A stretch of 64,000 nt of DNA. Source: Favolaschia claudopus (lineage: Eukaryota > Basidiomycota > Agaricomycetes > Agaricales > Mycenaceae). The notes under the pieces were generated by a model that saw only the letters and a list, made by a program, of their open reading frames with translations, did no database searches and was not told where the DNA came from. Where the stretch lies: contig JAWWNJ010000012.1 of the NCBI GenBank assembly GCA_037176885.1, positions 2,232,001-2,296,000 of the forward strand. Direction: 5' to 3'. Of this stretch, positions 10,994 to 21,725 are shown one piece after another (position 1 is the first letter of the stretch; each line of letters begins with the position of its first letter). Both the position numbers and the translations under genes were made by a program.

Positions 10994-11807
10994 ATGAGCG
11001 GAGCAGGTGCGTCAACGTGTTCATGTCTTGAGTTTTCGTCGTCTCTTACTATGGCCTCCATATCCCTCCATATCCTTCCTTCTAACTACGCCGACTTGCA
11101 CTCTCGCCATTCATTCTCGCGCTTCTGGTCCTGTACAACTTGGTTTTCCCCGATACCCCCATAAAATGCAGGCTGGTTATTTTTGTTTGCGGTCCTGATG
11201 GCCGCCGGACTGTTATTCTGCATGGTTTTCTTCGTACGTCGCACCAATCGTGTCTGTTTTTTTCCACAACTAGATGTTTTTGTTTCTTCCAGATCATCAT
11301 GTTTTCGGACTTGGAATGCGACTATATCAACCCGATAGACTTGTGCAATAAACTTAACCAAGTCTGTGCAGTTTCTCTGCGCCTGTACTACTGCCGCACG
11401 CCAGACGTCTGACTGGTTTGCTGCTACAGTTTGTCCTCCCCGAAAACATTGCACACGCCTTCCTCGCGATCCTATTCCTCCTCTGTGGGCAATGGACAGC
11501 GTTCTTATTGAACCTTCCATTGGTTGCGTTTAATGCGAACAAGTGTGTAGTCATTCTTTTTTTCTGCAAAAGCCATGCCCTGACAGAGAACGGTAGAATA
11601 CGAGGCAAAAACCATATGTACGACGCGACCGAAATTTTCCGGACTTTACCTGGACACAAGAAAGAGAGCTTCATCAAGCTCGGGTTTTACTTGCTTTCAT
11701 TTTTCTACTACCTATATCGGTGCGTCTTTTTGCCTTGTCTGGTATGTTATCCGTATGAACGTCTCTCGCCCAGTATGATTGTCGCCCTTATCGCGGAGAG
11801 CGAATGA
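10994..11807 (+). CDS. ERV14: Cornichon-family ER export cargo receptor (Erv14-like)
   Basis: Six short exons splice to about 138 residues with the hallmark cornichon blocks: [75 protein letters not shown] and [20 protein letters not shown]. The first exon is only MSGAG. Three hydrophobic segments are present, as expected. The family packages transmembrane cargo into COPII vesicles at the ER, and the IFRTL motif is the conserved COPII-binding region. Length and motif order match the family, and no residue appears lost. Confidence 0.97.
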
Positions 11808-12441
11808 GGCGGATATGATCAGGATGCACATTCTCTACATAGGACTACCACGGCGCGTCGATAGGTTTTTACTTGAGGCGTAGGGTAGCTAGCAAGTGAA
11901 TGCATTCCACGAGACATTACGACGAGCAAAGTGTTCCGGTATTCGCATTGATTTTTCGTGTATATAGGAATAGGACGTAGAATATGCGGACAGACATAAT
12001 GCCATTCAGATGCGAGTAGACAACGACAAAAGAGGTGAAATCATAAATGTAAGGAACCACCGACCCATCCCCGCCCCATGTTGAGGAGCGACGACAATGG
12101 GTACTAAGAAGTCCAGTTATTCAGGACACGGCCTGACACTCGAACACCCGCGTGTAAAATCCACCAGAAGCAGAAAGCGCAGGCATGAGCAACATGGGGA
12201 AATGGTATGGCCGTGCCGCCGCACAAAGCTTTCCTCGAAATTTTTCCAGCCTTATATAGTCAGTTGTGTTTGGCTCTGTTGTGAGATTGACCATCATCAA
12301 TTTACGTGATGGCCCGACTAGGGGCTGCTCGAATTGAGTTCTCCCATTGAGCGTCTCATGCGGACTGATTTGAATGTGATGCCTCTTCATGCGTTTGATC
12401 ATCGATAACCCCAGCCTTGCACCTCTTGCGCTCTTACCACC
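11808..12441. other. Intergenic region
   Basis: This holds the 3' flank of the Erv14 gene and the promoter of the sugar-kinase-like gene. The ATG at 12442 follows cttaccaccatg, a good fungal initiation context. No other feature is seen. Confidence 0.4.
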
Positions 12442-13518
12442 ATGTCCCTCTATCTCTGTGTCGACTGCGGTGGTTCAAAAACATCTGCAGTTATCTGCGA
12501 CAAGTCCGGAAACATCGTCGGCCGTGCCCTCGGTGGCCCTTCCAATTTCTCGTATCTCAGTCTCCAAGACTTTCGGACAGCCATTAGCTTGACTATCAGC
12601 GATGCACTGAAGACGTGCACCTCTCCACCCTCCGTGGACCCAGTCCCATTACCCCCCACTGGCGATACTCCGTTCGCTGCAGCCTGGTTTGGAGTTTCGG
12701 GCATCGACTCCCCTTCCGCAATCGCCGAAGTCACCCCCACACTTTCCGCTCTTCTTGGCCTCCCTGTGGGACCTCGTTTGGCTGTCGCCAATGACACCCA
12801 TCTCTTGGCCGCTCCCGTCCGCATGCACCCAGATATTAACCACGCCGTTGGAATCATTGGTGGAACAGGCGGCATCGCGGTTTCTTTCAGAGAAAACGAC
12901 GTTGGTTTTGACCAGCTTGGACGTGTTGGAGGCTGGGGTTGGATTTTGGGAGATGAGGGCGGCGGATTCCACGTTGGCCGTGAGGCCGTTCGGCAGATAG
13001 TGGGGGAAACCGATGCTGCCTCCGTCCGCGATGCCCCTCCACAAGAAAGTGTTCTTACCAAGAGAGTCTTGGAACGCTTTGGCTTGAAGAATGTCTTGGA
13101 TATCCTGGTCGCAATACACATGCCAGATCCTGTTGCATCTGCCCTCACAGCTGAAACCCTCCCTCAATTCACTTTGTTACGCGAGAAACGACTCTCGTCT
13201 CTCGCGCCTATAGTATTCCAATCCGCGTTTGAAGACGCCGATCCCCTTGCTATCCGCGTTGTTCAAAGCACCTCTCGCACCTTTGCATTGCAGATCGCGA
13301 CTCTGCTGGGTGAACGCGACGAGCACAGGCCAAACCTCGTCAAAGCCCAGGACGCGGTAGTCTCATTTGGCGGATCTCTTGTGGGTGTAGAAGCATACCG
13401 AAAGATGATATTGGATGCCCTTGCCGAGTTCGGGCACGTCTTCCGTTATGTCGAATTCGTGGGCGATGCGGCTGCTACAGGAGCAAAAGGTCTGGTTGCT
13501 TCCTTTGCGACCAAGTAA
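12442..13518 (+). CDS. N-acetylglucosamine-kinase-like ATPase (BadF/BadG/BcrA/BcrD family)
   Basis: A single intronless frame of 358 residues, unusual among its neighbours. It begins with the phosphate-1 loop of the ASKHA fold (LCVDCGGSKTSAVICD). Further conserved parts are WFGVSGIDS, AVGIIGGTGGIAVSF (phosphate-2), GGWGWILGDEGGGFHVGRE and SFGGSLVGVEAYRKM (adenosine motif region). These match eukaryotic NAGK-type GlcNAc kinases of the BcrAD_BadFG family, which phosphorylate GlcNAc to GlcNAc-6-phosphate during recycling of chitin and glycans. Substrate specificity is inferred. The protein should be cytosolic, as no targeting signal is visible. It converges with the dehydrogenase gene, whose stop is 116 bp away. 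Confidence 0.88.
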   Translation: MSLYLCVDCGGSKTSAVICDKSGNIVGRALGGPSNFSYLSLQDFRTAISLTISDALKTCTSPPSVDPVPLPPTGDTPFAAAWFGVSGIDSPSAIAEVTPTLSALLGLPVGPRLAVANDTHLLAAPVRMHPDINHAVGIIGGTGGIAVSFRENDVGFDQLGRVGGWGWILGDEGGGFHVGREAVRQIVGETDAASVRDAPPQESVLTKRVLERFGLKNVLDILVAIHMPDPVASALTAETLPQFTLLREKRLSSLAPIVFQSAFEDADPLAIRVVQSTSRTFALQIATLLGERDEHRPNLVKAQDAVVSFGGSLVGVEAYRKMILDALAEFGHVFRYVEFVGDAAATGAKGLVASFATK

Positions 13519-13634
13519 ACGGAGCCAGTTGGAAGTCTGTATAATGTTATTGGTATTTTCATGTGTACTACAGTCGGGCGTTTATCACTCTGTCAAGGCT
13601 GGAATCAGCTCTATCGCAAAGCGTCCTGATCAAT

Positions 13635-14889
13635 TCACTTCATCTCAGTTACGACATCTTTGCCTTTCCCTGTGGTGAGGAAATCCTTGAGATTGGTCAA
13701 CGCGCGGACCTCCATTTTGCGCTGGCTGTCCTGATTTTCCGTCCCCATGTGCGGTAGCAACGTGATGTTAGGGAAGTCGAGCAATCGAGGGTTTACCTCG
13801 GGTTCGTTTGGGAATACATCCAAACCAACGGAGGCGAGCTTTCCAAAAATGTGAGGAGCACATAGATAGCCATGGAAAGGACCAACTCACATGGCCGTCC
13901 TCGAGTGCCCTAATCATAGCTTCTTCGTCGACTACCTTACCCCGCGCGGTGTTAATGATGATCGACCCCTTCTTCAACTTGCGAATCATGTTTTCACCCA
14001 CCAACCCGATGGTTTCCTCCCGCAGAGGCACATGCACACTCAAGACGTCGGCCTGTGCAAGCATGTCGTCCACATTGGCAAAATACTCACACCACTCTGG
14101 TGCGTTCGCAACCTTATGTCGCGAGTGGTAGATTATGCGCATCGGGAAGGCGTGCGCTAGCTCAGCAAGACGCATTCCGATGCCACCGAGTCCTAGAATC
14201 GCCAAGGTACGGCCGGTGAGGTCGTGCGCTTTGGGTGCAAGTCCCGATGGCTTGAATTTGCCTTGGCGCAACGAGCGTTCGCTGATGGAGAATTGGCGGA
14301 CGGTTGATATCAATAGATATAAAGCGGTGGTTGCGCTGGCGTCATCGACGGCGCCAGGAGTGTTTGAAACAGTAATTCCTGGCTTCGCATTGGAGTTGCA
14401 GTTGAGGGAAAATCCAATCACAGCCCACCTTTCGCTTTACATGCCAGAACGTCAATTTGGTCGTAACCAGCGCCGTTGTGTGCGATCCATTTCACCGAGG
14501 ACGAAAAGCCATCGACAATCTCCTACCGGAAAGTATACAGATTTAGTTCCTGTTGTCCGATGGTGCGTGCATTCATTTCTACCTTGTCGAAGAAGCCAAT
14601 CTTTTCGGCCGATGAATTGTCTCGAAAAATGCCAACCACATCGTGGTACTTGCCATTGGGTTGGAAGGCTGCAAGAAAATCGGCGCGGGTAGGGGTATCA
14701 AAGTGCTATCTTCAACATCAGCAAGGAACAAGGTCTTCCGGGGCGTCGACCTACGATCACATCCGCAATTGGACCGAGCAACTGCTTGACATCTTCGTCG
14801 GCCCAAACGATGTGACCTGGATACGGCTCGAACAGAACAACGGAACATCAGGAAAAAGCCAAACCGCAAATGAGAATACGAGGAGCCAT
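13635..14889 (-). CDS. D-isomer-specific 2-hydroxyacid dehydrogenase (glyoxylate/hydroxypyruvate reductase-like)
   Basis: The ATG at 14889 encodes MAPRILIC, interrupted by an intron and resuming GHIVWADEDVKQLLGP. The NAD(P)-binding motif is GLGGIGMRLAELAHAF. The catalytic set of this family is visible: Arg in IINTARGKVVDEE, Glu in DVFPNEPEVNPR and His in ITLLPHMGTENQ. SNTPGAVDDASATTALYL is typical of fungal Gor1-type enzymes. About 330 residues, in line with the family. The likely reaction is NAD(P)H-dependent reduction of glyoxylate or hydroxypyruvate. No peroxisomal signal is seen at the C-terminus (VVTEMK). Confidence 0.92.
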
Positions 14890-15132
14890 GAGGTATGCGT
14901 GCACAAGAGGAAGAACATTTCATCGTTCTTATAACCCTTGACTTCCGGGCCGCCGATCAAATTTCAGATCAGGTGGAAGCGCGTTCGGTCCGTGGTTCCG
15001 AATACTCTAAAAGGCAATCATATTTCCTTTCTCGGCTGCGATGAAGGCTACTGCGTGACTTTGATGAGCACGTACATGCCTACCGGCTTCTAGGGCGTAT
15101 TTCTACCGTCTGATCTCGACTGCAGCGTTCAG

Positions 15133-16780
15133 CTAACGCGAAATCATCAATTTCTGTGCTGATCCTGTGACTTTCCGACTGACCTCTGTTGCAATCCGCG
15201 CAATACTTCGAATCTTTTGACACTCTTCTCGCGCGTTGCTTCCCCGTGTATCGTTCAGCATACCGTTGTTCCGGAAAAGCGTGAGGTATCTGTGTGAGAT
15301 GTCAGTGCTGCAAGACAGAACAGGAAGGAGTGAGGCTGACCGAAGACATGCTTCTTCTCGGAAGTCGGAGTAAACTTTGCGATTGTATTTGCGCTTTCAA
15401 TTCATCAAAATGGGAAGTGGCAAACAGTTGATAAAAGACGCCTTACTTCACTCCTTCGAGCAGTCTCTTCGTAAAGGTGGTTCTGGTGGATGAGGAAATG
15501 ATCGGCAAGAACATAATACGAGATCCCCGACAGGTACATCTCAAACAAACAAGCAGCCTTGTTCCCGCCATAGCCAATGAAACGCTCGTCACACCTGTTT
15601 CCAATCTGAGCTTCTTCAGAACGAAGAATACTTGAACAACCAACCCACCAAGGAGGGCCATCTTTCTTGAACACAACATAAGGTTCGTATGCAGACTGAT
15701 AGCTTGTTACTTTGTACACCTCGCCAGGCGATGCAGCGTAATATCGATTGTAGTCCGTAGAGCTGTGGCCGGGACCCCAGGAGGCATGAAACATAGCGAT
15801 CTTGCCTGCGCGTACCAGCGAAACCAGCGCCGACTTAGTCCTTGGGAACCTCGATTCGTCGATGCCGTCTTCGTGCGTCGGATATTCGAATGCAGGTATA
15901 ACGAGAGCCGCGAGACCAGTTCTGAGTTTGTCCATGACTACTTTGCTATTCAGGATTGCGGTGCGGAAGTCGGTGCAAGGAGAAAAGTCGATGTCGAGCA
16001 TCATGACAAAGTCTGTGCGAGCGAAGAAACGGGCGATGTTGCGCCAGGTGTTGAATTGTCGATCAAATGCTTTGGAAGGGAGTCAGCGCGGGAAAGCCTG
16101 AGGTTGCTGTATTGAGGTACTCACCATCAATGACAAGGTGGACGTCCACGTTACTGAACATCTTCGAGGAAGAAAGGTAGAGCATGTGAAGAGAATCCAG
16201 CATTTCATGAACGTTCTCGGTGCCATTCTTCACGTGTATAGTGACGGAAATTGGTCCTGCAGGCATTTCTGAACCTAATCCTCGACGGAAGTAAGTTGTT
16301 CGCACCTGGATATCGCTCAACCAGACGAGCAAAGACTTGAAACCGATTGCTGGTTACAAGCGTAGTGATCGTTATATCCTCCTTGCTGAAAGTACCAGTC
16401 GCTCGATAAAAGAAAGGAACAATCTTGCTTGCGCCCATTGATGCCGAGAACGCTTTCGAGAAATACAAATCTTCGCTCATGATAACAGGCTTGTCGTGGC
16501 CGAGGCCGTTCTTGAGGGTGAATGGCGAGGATGACCAGTAGACCGCATCCTCAGAAGATCCTCCAAGCACAAGGTCGGGAACTGTCTCTTGCTTGGTGCT
16601 GCCGACGCGTTTGGAAAAGAAAGAGTTGAACGGCGTGGTTGACCAAAATGCCAGCGGCTGGGAAACATGGCCGACAAGGAACAAGCGAAGAGGCGAAAAC
16701 AGAAAGTAATCCGTTGTATAGAGCACAGCAGAAACGAGATAGAAAGCCAACACAACTTTCAAAACGACGCGTAGTACCAT
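15133..16780 (-). CDS. GT49 (LARGE-like) type II membrane glycosyltransferase
   Basis: The protein starts MVLRVVLKVVLAFYLVSAVL, a signal anchor typical of Golgi type II glycosyltransferases. The catalytic part contains ITITTLVTSNRFQVFARLV, NVDVHLVID and the DxD-bearing block DFVMMLDIDFSPCTDFR. A C-terminal half follows with VIPAFEYPTHE, YNRYYAASPGEVYKVTSYQ and DERFIGYGGNKAACLFEM. This order matches family GT49, whose animal members (LARGE, B4GAT1) extend glucuronate-containing glycans; the acceptor in fungi is unknown. The last exons encode KYNRKVYSDFREEACLRYL and a tail ending ISR, with TAG at 15133. About 450 residues, with at least four introns. Confidence 0.85.
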
Positions 16781-17011
16781 GGAGGAGGGAAGAAAGCGGA
16801 CCTGTGACCGTGACCAAGTTCGTCGATCGAATCGGGAATAGAGCGTTCTTCGAACTGGCAGTAAGTAGGTCTATATTTACTCGGGCGTTAAAATGAGATC
16901 CAGCATGGAAATCTGTCTACTAAAGCAGGGCACGAGGGAAGCACATGGCTGCATACAAGAAAAGAACGGGGGTTTACATCGACGCTGCCACCATCCCAGT
17001 CAACAACCGCC

Positions 17012-17939
17012 ATGATATCCAGCGACGGTACAGCGACACCGCAGGCACGAAAGCAAGAAGGCACCGAGGACATTCGAGAGGCAATTGGCGCAATAACGGA
17101 GACGCTGGGCAATTTGTTCGTTTTCGCTTGTAAGCTGGCTTAGGACAAACAGTGAGACTTTATACAGGGAAGGATCTTTCGTTGAGATGAATGGGAAGTC
17201 AACAAAGCTAGCAGCCCTGAGCCCAAGCCCAGTGAGTAGTCATAAAACCGTAGCGCACAGTATCATCACAGAAGTAACAGCAAGATGCTGTACAAGATTT
17301 GCAGGCTTTGCGAAAGCAACTGCGAGAGGAGAGCAAGAAGAGGGACAAAGACATTGACAGCTTCAAGCGGATGGCACGAGAGGACGTGAAGGTCAAGATT
17401 GCAGCAAATCTGCAGTACGTTGATTCCCAGTCAGCGTTCTGAACCGCATATGCATGTGAACGTTGACAGAAACGACATCCTCGAATACATTAGAGCAGAA
17501 ATCTCCGCGCAAGTCAAGCAGCAAGTCGACCTCCAGATTCAAGACCACATTCCAATCAGCTTGAAAGACCAGTCGCAGGCCAACAAAGCGCAACTGCGAG
17601 AGGCGAAAACCTCTTTGATCAACTCGTGCGTATCCAGTAATTGTGCAAGAATTGTATTGAGTCCAGTTGGTGGATTCCAGGGCTGCGCGAAAAAAGAATT
17701 CAAGCTTGCGTATTCAAAATCTTGATGATGCTCTAGAGCCTGTACTGAAGAGCGACGGGACGAGAGGAAAGCTGTATCCAGCAGACTTGCGGTCGCTGAT
17801 ATCATACGACGCTGCCAGTGTGGGGGAATTGATCAGAGAGTATGGGCTGGCTGAAAACGCAGTTCAAGAGGTGAATCTGAATGTTTTCTTGAATCATATA
17901 GGGATTCCTTTCGAGATTGTAGCTCTGGATGTAGCCTAG
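17012..17939 (+). CDS. Coiled-coil protein, lineage-specific family, copy 1
   Basis: Exons encode a charged helical protein: an N-terminal piece with REAIGAITETLGNLF, then ALRKQLREESKKRDKDIDSF, then YIRAEISAQVKQQVDLQIQD, then ARKKNSSLRIQNLDDALEP. The C-terminal segment has KLYPADLRSLISYD, ELIREYGL and NVFLNHIGI, ending VALDVA. The same series of blocks occurs in the gene at 46622, so the two are paralogues. The charged heptad-like stretches suggest a coiled coil. I do not know a function. Splice sites between codons for LGNLF and LAALSPSP are uncertain. The stop codon lies about 30 bp before the left end of the MITE. Confidence 0.65.
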
Positions 17940-17968
17940 GTATAATTTACTGTTGTTTGGCGTCAATA

Positions 17969-18040
17969 GGGATCTTCAAAGTAAAAGTGCGCTTTCGCGC
18001 TTTTCGCGCTTTTTGCGCTTTTTCGCTTTTGCGGCTGAAT
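17969..18040 (+). repeat. Left terminal inverted repeat of the MITE
   Basis: It pairs with the reverse complement of 18370-18440. The outer 54 nt are exact, then a one-nucleotide length difference precedes the shared ggctgaa. Confidence 0.9.
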
Positions 18041-18369
18041 CCGCATCACACGTCAATTGCGGCACTCGACGGCAAGCATCAGTGACGTGTTAGTCGCCCA
18101 TTTCAGGACGGCGCATCAATGCGCGTCACCCAACATCTCCCCTTCATTTACCACCAAATAGACTCCGAACGGCCAGTCGAAAGGTATCGAGTTAACTGAA
18201 TCAGTAATAATATGGCTTTTCGGTGGCGTCAAACGTCCTCTGTGGCCCAGAGAGCAACCAAACAGGGTGGTTTCCGAGGTTCCGAAAAGCTCCGAGAATC
18301 AACCCGAAGGATATGTCGTTTCACACGCTGACATTTGCCGAGCATTGCCGGTTTGACATATCATGCCGT

Positions 18370-18440
18370 TCAGCCGCGGAAAAGCGAAAAGCGCAAAAAG
18401 CGCGAAAAGCGCGAAAGCGCACTTTTACTTTGAAGATCCC
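18370..18440 (-). repeat. Right terminal inverted repeat of the MITE
   Basis: Mirror of the left arm. Its outer end (gaagatccc) lies 14 bp before the ATG at 18454. Confidence 0.9.
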
Positions 18441-18453
18441 TAATGATGTCTTT

Positions 18454-19626
18454 ATGAGCGATTGCAGCCAGGACTCGGACGCGGCGCAGATGGCGGTGGG
18501 CGCAACTTCCAACGCGTCTCTCCAATTCTAATCTGTCTCCCTCCCCTCAGAATGCCAAATCCGACACTCCATCTCTTGCTCTCGTCCATCAGGCATACCG
18601 CAAATTCACCCACTCTGAGCTCGTCCTCTTTCTCCTCCTCAGAAATCTCCCAACAGATGCCTACGACGACTCGGAACTGGCTTCGAGACTTGCACACCAC
18701 GATTTGAACACCTACCACTTCCCACCGACCTTGGCTCTTCCCCCAGTTTCCCCTGCATTGACCCCGCCTTCAAAACCGCTCACCCTAGGCCCGGACCTGC
18801 CGGTTGAGATTCTCGCAGACATCATGGATCATGTTGGGGACTGGGAGCTTGCTAAGGCAGTCGGGGTGCCTACCTCTTTGTCTCGGCCCTCCGCCTGGTC
18901 GCGAGCGTCGCCGGTAGACGAAGCAATGCTCAAAGGCTATTTACCCCTCATCCGCGCCGCAGACCCAATAGCCCATCCTCCTCTCCTTGGAGCGGACCTT
19001 GCCATCCGCTTCGGCTACGTCGACGTGTTAGAGTTCCTTTTACTCGAGTCTGCGCGCTTGGGCGACGGTTCTGTGTTCAAAAAATTGTACAAAAACGACC
19101 ATATTCCGATCAAGGCTTCTCTGCATGGTCGACTCTCCGTGCTTTCCTGGTGGAAACATGGGCTTGAGAAGTATCCTGACTTGATACCGGCACCCAGTCC
19201 AGGCTCAATCTCCCAGGCGCTGCTCAATGCTTCGTACCACGGCAAGGTATCTATTTCCTGCTCCGCGTCGATGTCCAGAACCGCCTGGCTCATCGCGTCC
19301 AGATCGAGATTTTGGATTGGTGGCTAGGAAGCGGGCTGCAACTCATATTCGATCAAGACGTCCTGACCGGTGCGACACGACATAACCGGCCTGAAGTCTT
19401 AGAGTGGTGGGATAAATCGCGTTTACCTATACAGTACAGACTTTGTGACATCGAGGAAGGCATGTTACTTTCTTCCGCATTTTCCGCGTACTATACTGAT
19501 CTATCCTTAGCCTTGGAAGACGCTATAGGCGGCGGCGCGGCTGCTAGAGCGTGGTGGCGGGGCGGCAAAGGTGTAGATTTCAACGCCAATGACAAGGAGT
19601 GGATGAAATTACAGAACCTCAATTGA
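18454..19626 (+). CDS. F-box/ankyrin-like orphan protein
   Basis: A first exon encodes MSDCSQDSDAAQMA, and a 52-nt intron (gtgggc...ccctcag) leads in phase into QAYRKFTHSELVLFLLLRN. The protein then has an F-box-like LGPDLPVEILADIMDHVG followed by ankyrin-like helices: LAIRFGYVDVLEFLLLESAR, HGRLSVLSWW, RHNRPEVLEWWD. It ends WMKLQNLN. About 320 residues. F-box-like orphans with short ankyrin-type repeats are common in Agaricomycetes; a role as an SCF substrate adaptor is only inference. Near the 3' end a possible GC-AG intron (19460-19510) is 51 nt long and free of stops, so both spliced and retained forms keep the frame. The start codon sits immediately beside a MITE. Confidence 0.65.
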
Positions 19627-19749
19627 TCATATCCGAACACGCTTGTATGAACACACGTATATCCTGGCTGAATTTATACCCCGCTCACGACCACCATCAT
19701 ACGCAAATTAGGTCTGAAAATTTGTCGTACAGTAAACTACAAAGGTATC

Positions 19750-20697
19750 TCATTCGTCCGTCCGGAGACGATCCATTTGCGCCCAGGCGGCTTCGGACTC
19801 TCGCGCCATGAACCAGAACTCGCTTCTGGAGACAGAGTAGTCATTGCAAATTGGCACCACGACTCCATGAGCGAAAATATCATCGTTAGAGACCCGTTGA
19901 CGAAGCACTTGGGCTTCAAAACGCGCTAATGAAGCAGGGGCTACGCATACCAGCATCTCTGGTGGCGAAATTGTGTTGGTGTTGGTGTCATCGTTCTTGG
20001 GGGGAAGTAGAACCGCCAGATGGGTGAGGTTTCGAAACGACGCGAAAGGTACGTTTTTAAGCCAGAGTGGCGCTCGACTCTGGCCTTCGGAATCGTCGTC
20101 GAAATCCGTCGAAATCCATAGCGTCAGGTGCGTGATACGTGAAAAGAGGATGGACCCCTCCGTAGTGCTCGTCAAGGGATTCCACCGTGGATGAGCTCCC
20201 GCAAACGTGAGCCGGCGACACGTCCAGTCTCTTTCGGGATCAGCCTCTGGGCTGGAAAGTCCGCCGTACAACAGATGCAGGCAATTCGTCATATCCATTC
20301 CCAGGGAGTCTACGCCACGGATGATTTCATAGAGCGCGCCATAATTTATGGTGTAGTCTGGGTTGTTCATCAGAGGAACCTGGACTTGCGTGCACCAAAA
20401 TCGTCGCACAAGCTTGGTGTAGTCGAGTGTGAGACGCGACGAGGAGGCAGCGAACTGCTTTTGTAGGATGATAGAGTCGATGAAGGAAAGTGTCTGGTCA
20501 GACGTCGAGAGGACGACTGTATGAAGGAGATGGGGCACAGTGGCACGTCGCATGTCGTACGAGACAGCGGCCATGGACGCAGCTGTGGCGTAGGACGGCC
20601 GCAACGCTGCACCGGGCTCATCGCAGTCGGGGGCGGACGCAAAACGCACAACCTCGAGAGCTAGCTCGGGGGGTAGGCGGGTGAAAGGGAAAGACAT
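19750..20697 (-). CDS. F-box-like orphan protein
   Basis: An intronless frame of 315 residues from the ATG at 20697, beginning MSFPFTRLPPELALEVVRFA, a typical basidiomycete F-box-like start. The rest contains helix and strand segments such as HLLHTVVLSTSDQTLSFID, LVRRFWCTQVQVPL, RITHLTLWISTDFDD and RNLTHLAVLLPPKND. These recall degenerate leucine-rich-repeat-like regions of the expanded fungal F-box families. It ends AAWAQMDRLRTDE. Function unknown. An in-frame ATG 15 bp upstream (20712) is an alternative start. Confidence 0.7.
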   Translation of the reverse strand: MSFPFTRLPPELALEVVRFASAPDCDEPGAALRPSYATAASMAAVSYDMRRATVPHLLHTVVLSTSDQTLSFIDSIILQKQFAASSSRLTLDYTKLVRRFWCTQVQVPLMNNPDYTINYGALYEIIRGVDSLGMDMTNCLHLLYGGLSSPEADPERDWTCRRLTFAGAHPRWNPLTSTTEGSILFSRITHLTLWISTDFDDDSEGQSRAPLWLKNVPFASFRNLTHLAVLLPPKNDDTNTNTISPPEMLVCVAPASLARFEAQVLRQRVSNDDIFAHGVVVPICNDYSVSRSEFWFMARESEAAWAQMDRLRTDE

Positions 20698-21725
20698 AAG
20701 CGTAAAAATCAAGCGTACGATTGGTTAAATAAGACGACCATAACTCTTTCTATTCATTGTGTGTAGCCTCAAGGATGTTGTATGGGACCCCATGGAGCAG
20801 CGGTATTATTGTTCTTTGGAACTCGGTGATCGTGCGACACGGAATCGACCGAACAAAAAGGTTTTTTGAGCCAAAAAAGGATATTCACCGTTGTCGTTTA
20901 CTTCCATGGCGGTCAAAGCGAGGTCCAAGCGCGGACGTTTGGGCTGTCTGGAAGATCCGGCCAGCGAGTACTTGGCTTGCAACTCATCGACGTGAGCTGG
21001 CTGGGCGTCAACGAGGTTTGCGGCAAGTTTGCGGTAAACTCTGGTAAACTTCAAACAGACTCGGAAACGCTAACTCAACTGCCAGTGTTTCTATCTCTAC
21101 ATCCACCAACTCGAGCCACCTATCTTCCCATGTCTCGCGGCCGCTGGGATTACGGAGAAAAGGTTTTCTGCCACTATTCAAGTCCCCAAGTGTAAGCTGC
21201 ACAAGCATTCTTGGGCTGTGAATCTCTCAGGCAGCCAATTGGCAACGCGGATTCCCAATTTCCACAAAGTGTCTGCATCGATGTCTCTGAATTATTCCTG
21301 CCAGCGTACAGCAGCATGAAGGCAGACGAACAGACAGGAACGCAAATATAACGCGTCAACAGTATGCATATTCTCCAGCACAGGAATTCCGGTCATTGGT
21401 ATCATATCTTGGACCTGATCTTGGCTGTTCACATTCTGCCGCAGCTTGCTTGATCTAGAGTTGCAATGTTCCGGACTTTTCCAAGTGTTCGTCAGCGCCT
21501 CTAGGCGCCTCTCCAATGAGAGAAGGGAGATGACATCGCCTATCGGACGTATCTGTCCACCTGCGATATCATCGTGTCACGGCCGCCGCGAGAAGACTGA
21601 CCACATGCACTGTTAGGCTGATTTCGGAACACACTTGGACCTACAGAACCAACACAACGCCAAACTGAAGCTCGTATTGATAGATTTCGCAGCCACATAG
21701 CCTGCTTCCTTCTCATACCACCACC
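20698..21725. other. Divergent intergenic region with decayed-looking frames
   Basis: About 1 kb lies between two divergent genes. On the minus strand, two adjacent open stretches in different frames (around 20820-21050 with RKLAANLVDAQPAHVDELQ, and 21010-21190 with DRWLELVDVEIETLAVELAF) look protein-like but cannot be joined by a usable intron and lack an ATG. They may be remnants of a gene or chance. Confidence 0.3.

Larger units (their letters stand above)
17967..18442. mobile_element. Non-autonomous DNA transposon (MITE) with long terminal inverted repeats
   Basis: The element spans 17969-18440 (472 bp) and is flanked on both sides by TA (17967-17968, 18441-18442), as expected for a TA target-site duplication of Tc1/mariner type. 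An AAT duplication is an alternative reading. The left end gggatcttcaaagtaaaagt is repeated in inverted orientation at the right end. The first 54 nt of the two arms are identical, and weaker similarity continues to about 120 nt. The arms are made of gcgctttt-like units. No transposase is encoded. Confidence 0.9.

Noticed and set aside
12450..13148. Long antisense frame inside the GlcNAc-kinase-like gene
   Set aside because: A shadow of the coding strand. The sense frame has the full set of kinase motifs.
18223..18531. ATG frame spanning the MITE and the next gene's first exon
   Set aside because: It crosses the transposon arm, and its tail shares the start region of the true gene. The spliced model from 18454 joins in phase to protein-like sequence and is preferred.
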